A stretch of DNA of 64,000 bases from Vibrio europaeus (lineage in GTDB: Bacteria; Pseudomonadota; Gammaproteobacteria; Enterobacterales; Vibrionaceae): assembly GCF_001695575.1 (NCBI RefSeq), contig NZ_LUAX01000001.1, positions 1,054,001 through 1,118,000 on the forward strand. The letters run 5' to 3'. The notes below the pieces were generated by a model. The model worked only from the letters and a program-made list of their open reading frames with translations. It was not told where the DNA came from and did not search any database. The translations under genes were made by a program, and so were the position numbers. Positions 63,763 to 64,000 of the stretch are shown here, one piece after another (position 1 is the stretch's first letter; each line of letters begins with the position of its first letter).

Positions 63763-64000
63763 TCCAATTACCTCCAAATTTATATTTTGCACGCTTGGTA
63801 ATTGGTAGCTGTTAGCAAGAGATTGTTGTTAATTATTAATAGTTAAATTAGCTCGAAACAATCAAATAACCCCACACTTTTAGGGACACATAGTTATAAA
63901 GAACGTATTTACGGAAACTGGAGACATAAGGTTTTTAAGGCGATTATTTCTTTCCACACCTCTCAAACAAGGCAATAAATGTAATGATTTCTCCTTTTTG

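Overview
The window looks like a chromosome segment of a marine Vibrio. The evidence is the gene content: a complete syp exopolysaccharide/biofilm locus (sypA to sypR order), NorM next to riboflavin synthase, several small protein families I recall mainly from vibrios and relatives (DUF2960-, DUF3802- and DUF2986-like), a ToxR-type membrane regulator, tryptophanase, and a nirBD cluster. Coding density is high. I see no phage, insertion sequence or CRISPR array.

Layout. 1-5.7 kb: the end of a response regulator, then a tungstate ABC transporter (tupABC) in line with molybdenum-cofactor genes (mobA and a mobB-moeA fusion). 5.7-16.2 kb: housekeeping genes: N-acetylglucosamine kinase, a DTW-domain tRNA-modifying enzyme, a membrane fatty-acid hydroxylase-like protein, a chemoreceptor, an NlpC/P60 lipoprotein, a fructosamine-kinase-like protein, a CPXCG zinc-ribbon-type protein, ribE/norM and an exported ATP-dependent DNA ligase. 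16.2-38.0 kb: the syp locus, read from four sigma-54 (-24/-12) promoters upstream of sypA, sypI, sypM and sypP. Each promoter has an upstream palindrome resembling the SypG enhancer. The locus holds its own regulators (SypA, SypF, SypG), export proteins (SypB, C, D, O), a flippase (SypK), a ligase/polymerase (SypL), transferases (SypH, I, J, N, P, Q, R) and an acyltransferase (SypM). The sypE slot is filled by a PhnD-like periplasmic binding protein instead of a response regulator.

38.1-49.2 kb: two identical tRNA-Val(GAC) genes, a two-component pair with a PepSY-like exported protein, a small orphan gene, a ToxR-like regulator with an overlapping membrane-anchored partner (architecture like VtrA/VtrC or ToxR/ToxS), tryptophanase, a VirK/YbjX-family protein, an RstAB-like two-component pair and an aromatic amino acid permease. 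49.3-53.0 kb: an accessory-looking stretch with an ibrA/ibrB-like pair and a surface lipoprotein, flanked by AT-rich non-coding DNA. 53.1-64 kb: small Vibrio proteins, an alpha/beta hydrolase, a possible DNA-binding protein, a NYN-domain protein, the nitrite assimilation cluster nirB-nirD-FNT channel-cobA, and a chemoreceptor translationally coupled to a cysteine-rich protein of unknown function.

The observations most worth following are the replacement of sypE by a periplasmic sensor-like protein beside the SypF hybrid kinase, the SypD homologue that lacks the Walker A lysine, the ToxR-like co-component pair, the ibrAB/lipoprotein region, and the cysteine-rich protein coupled to the chemoreceptor. 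All functions are inferred from reading the sequence; no database search was possible.
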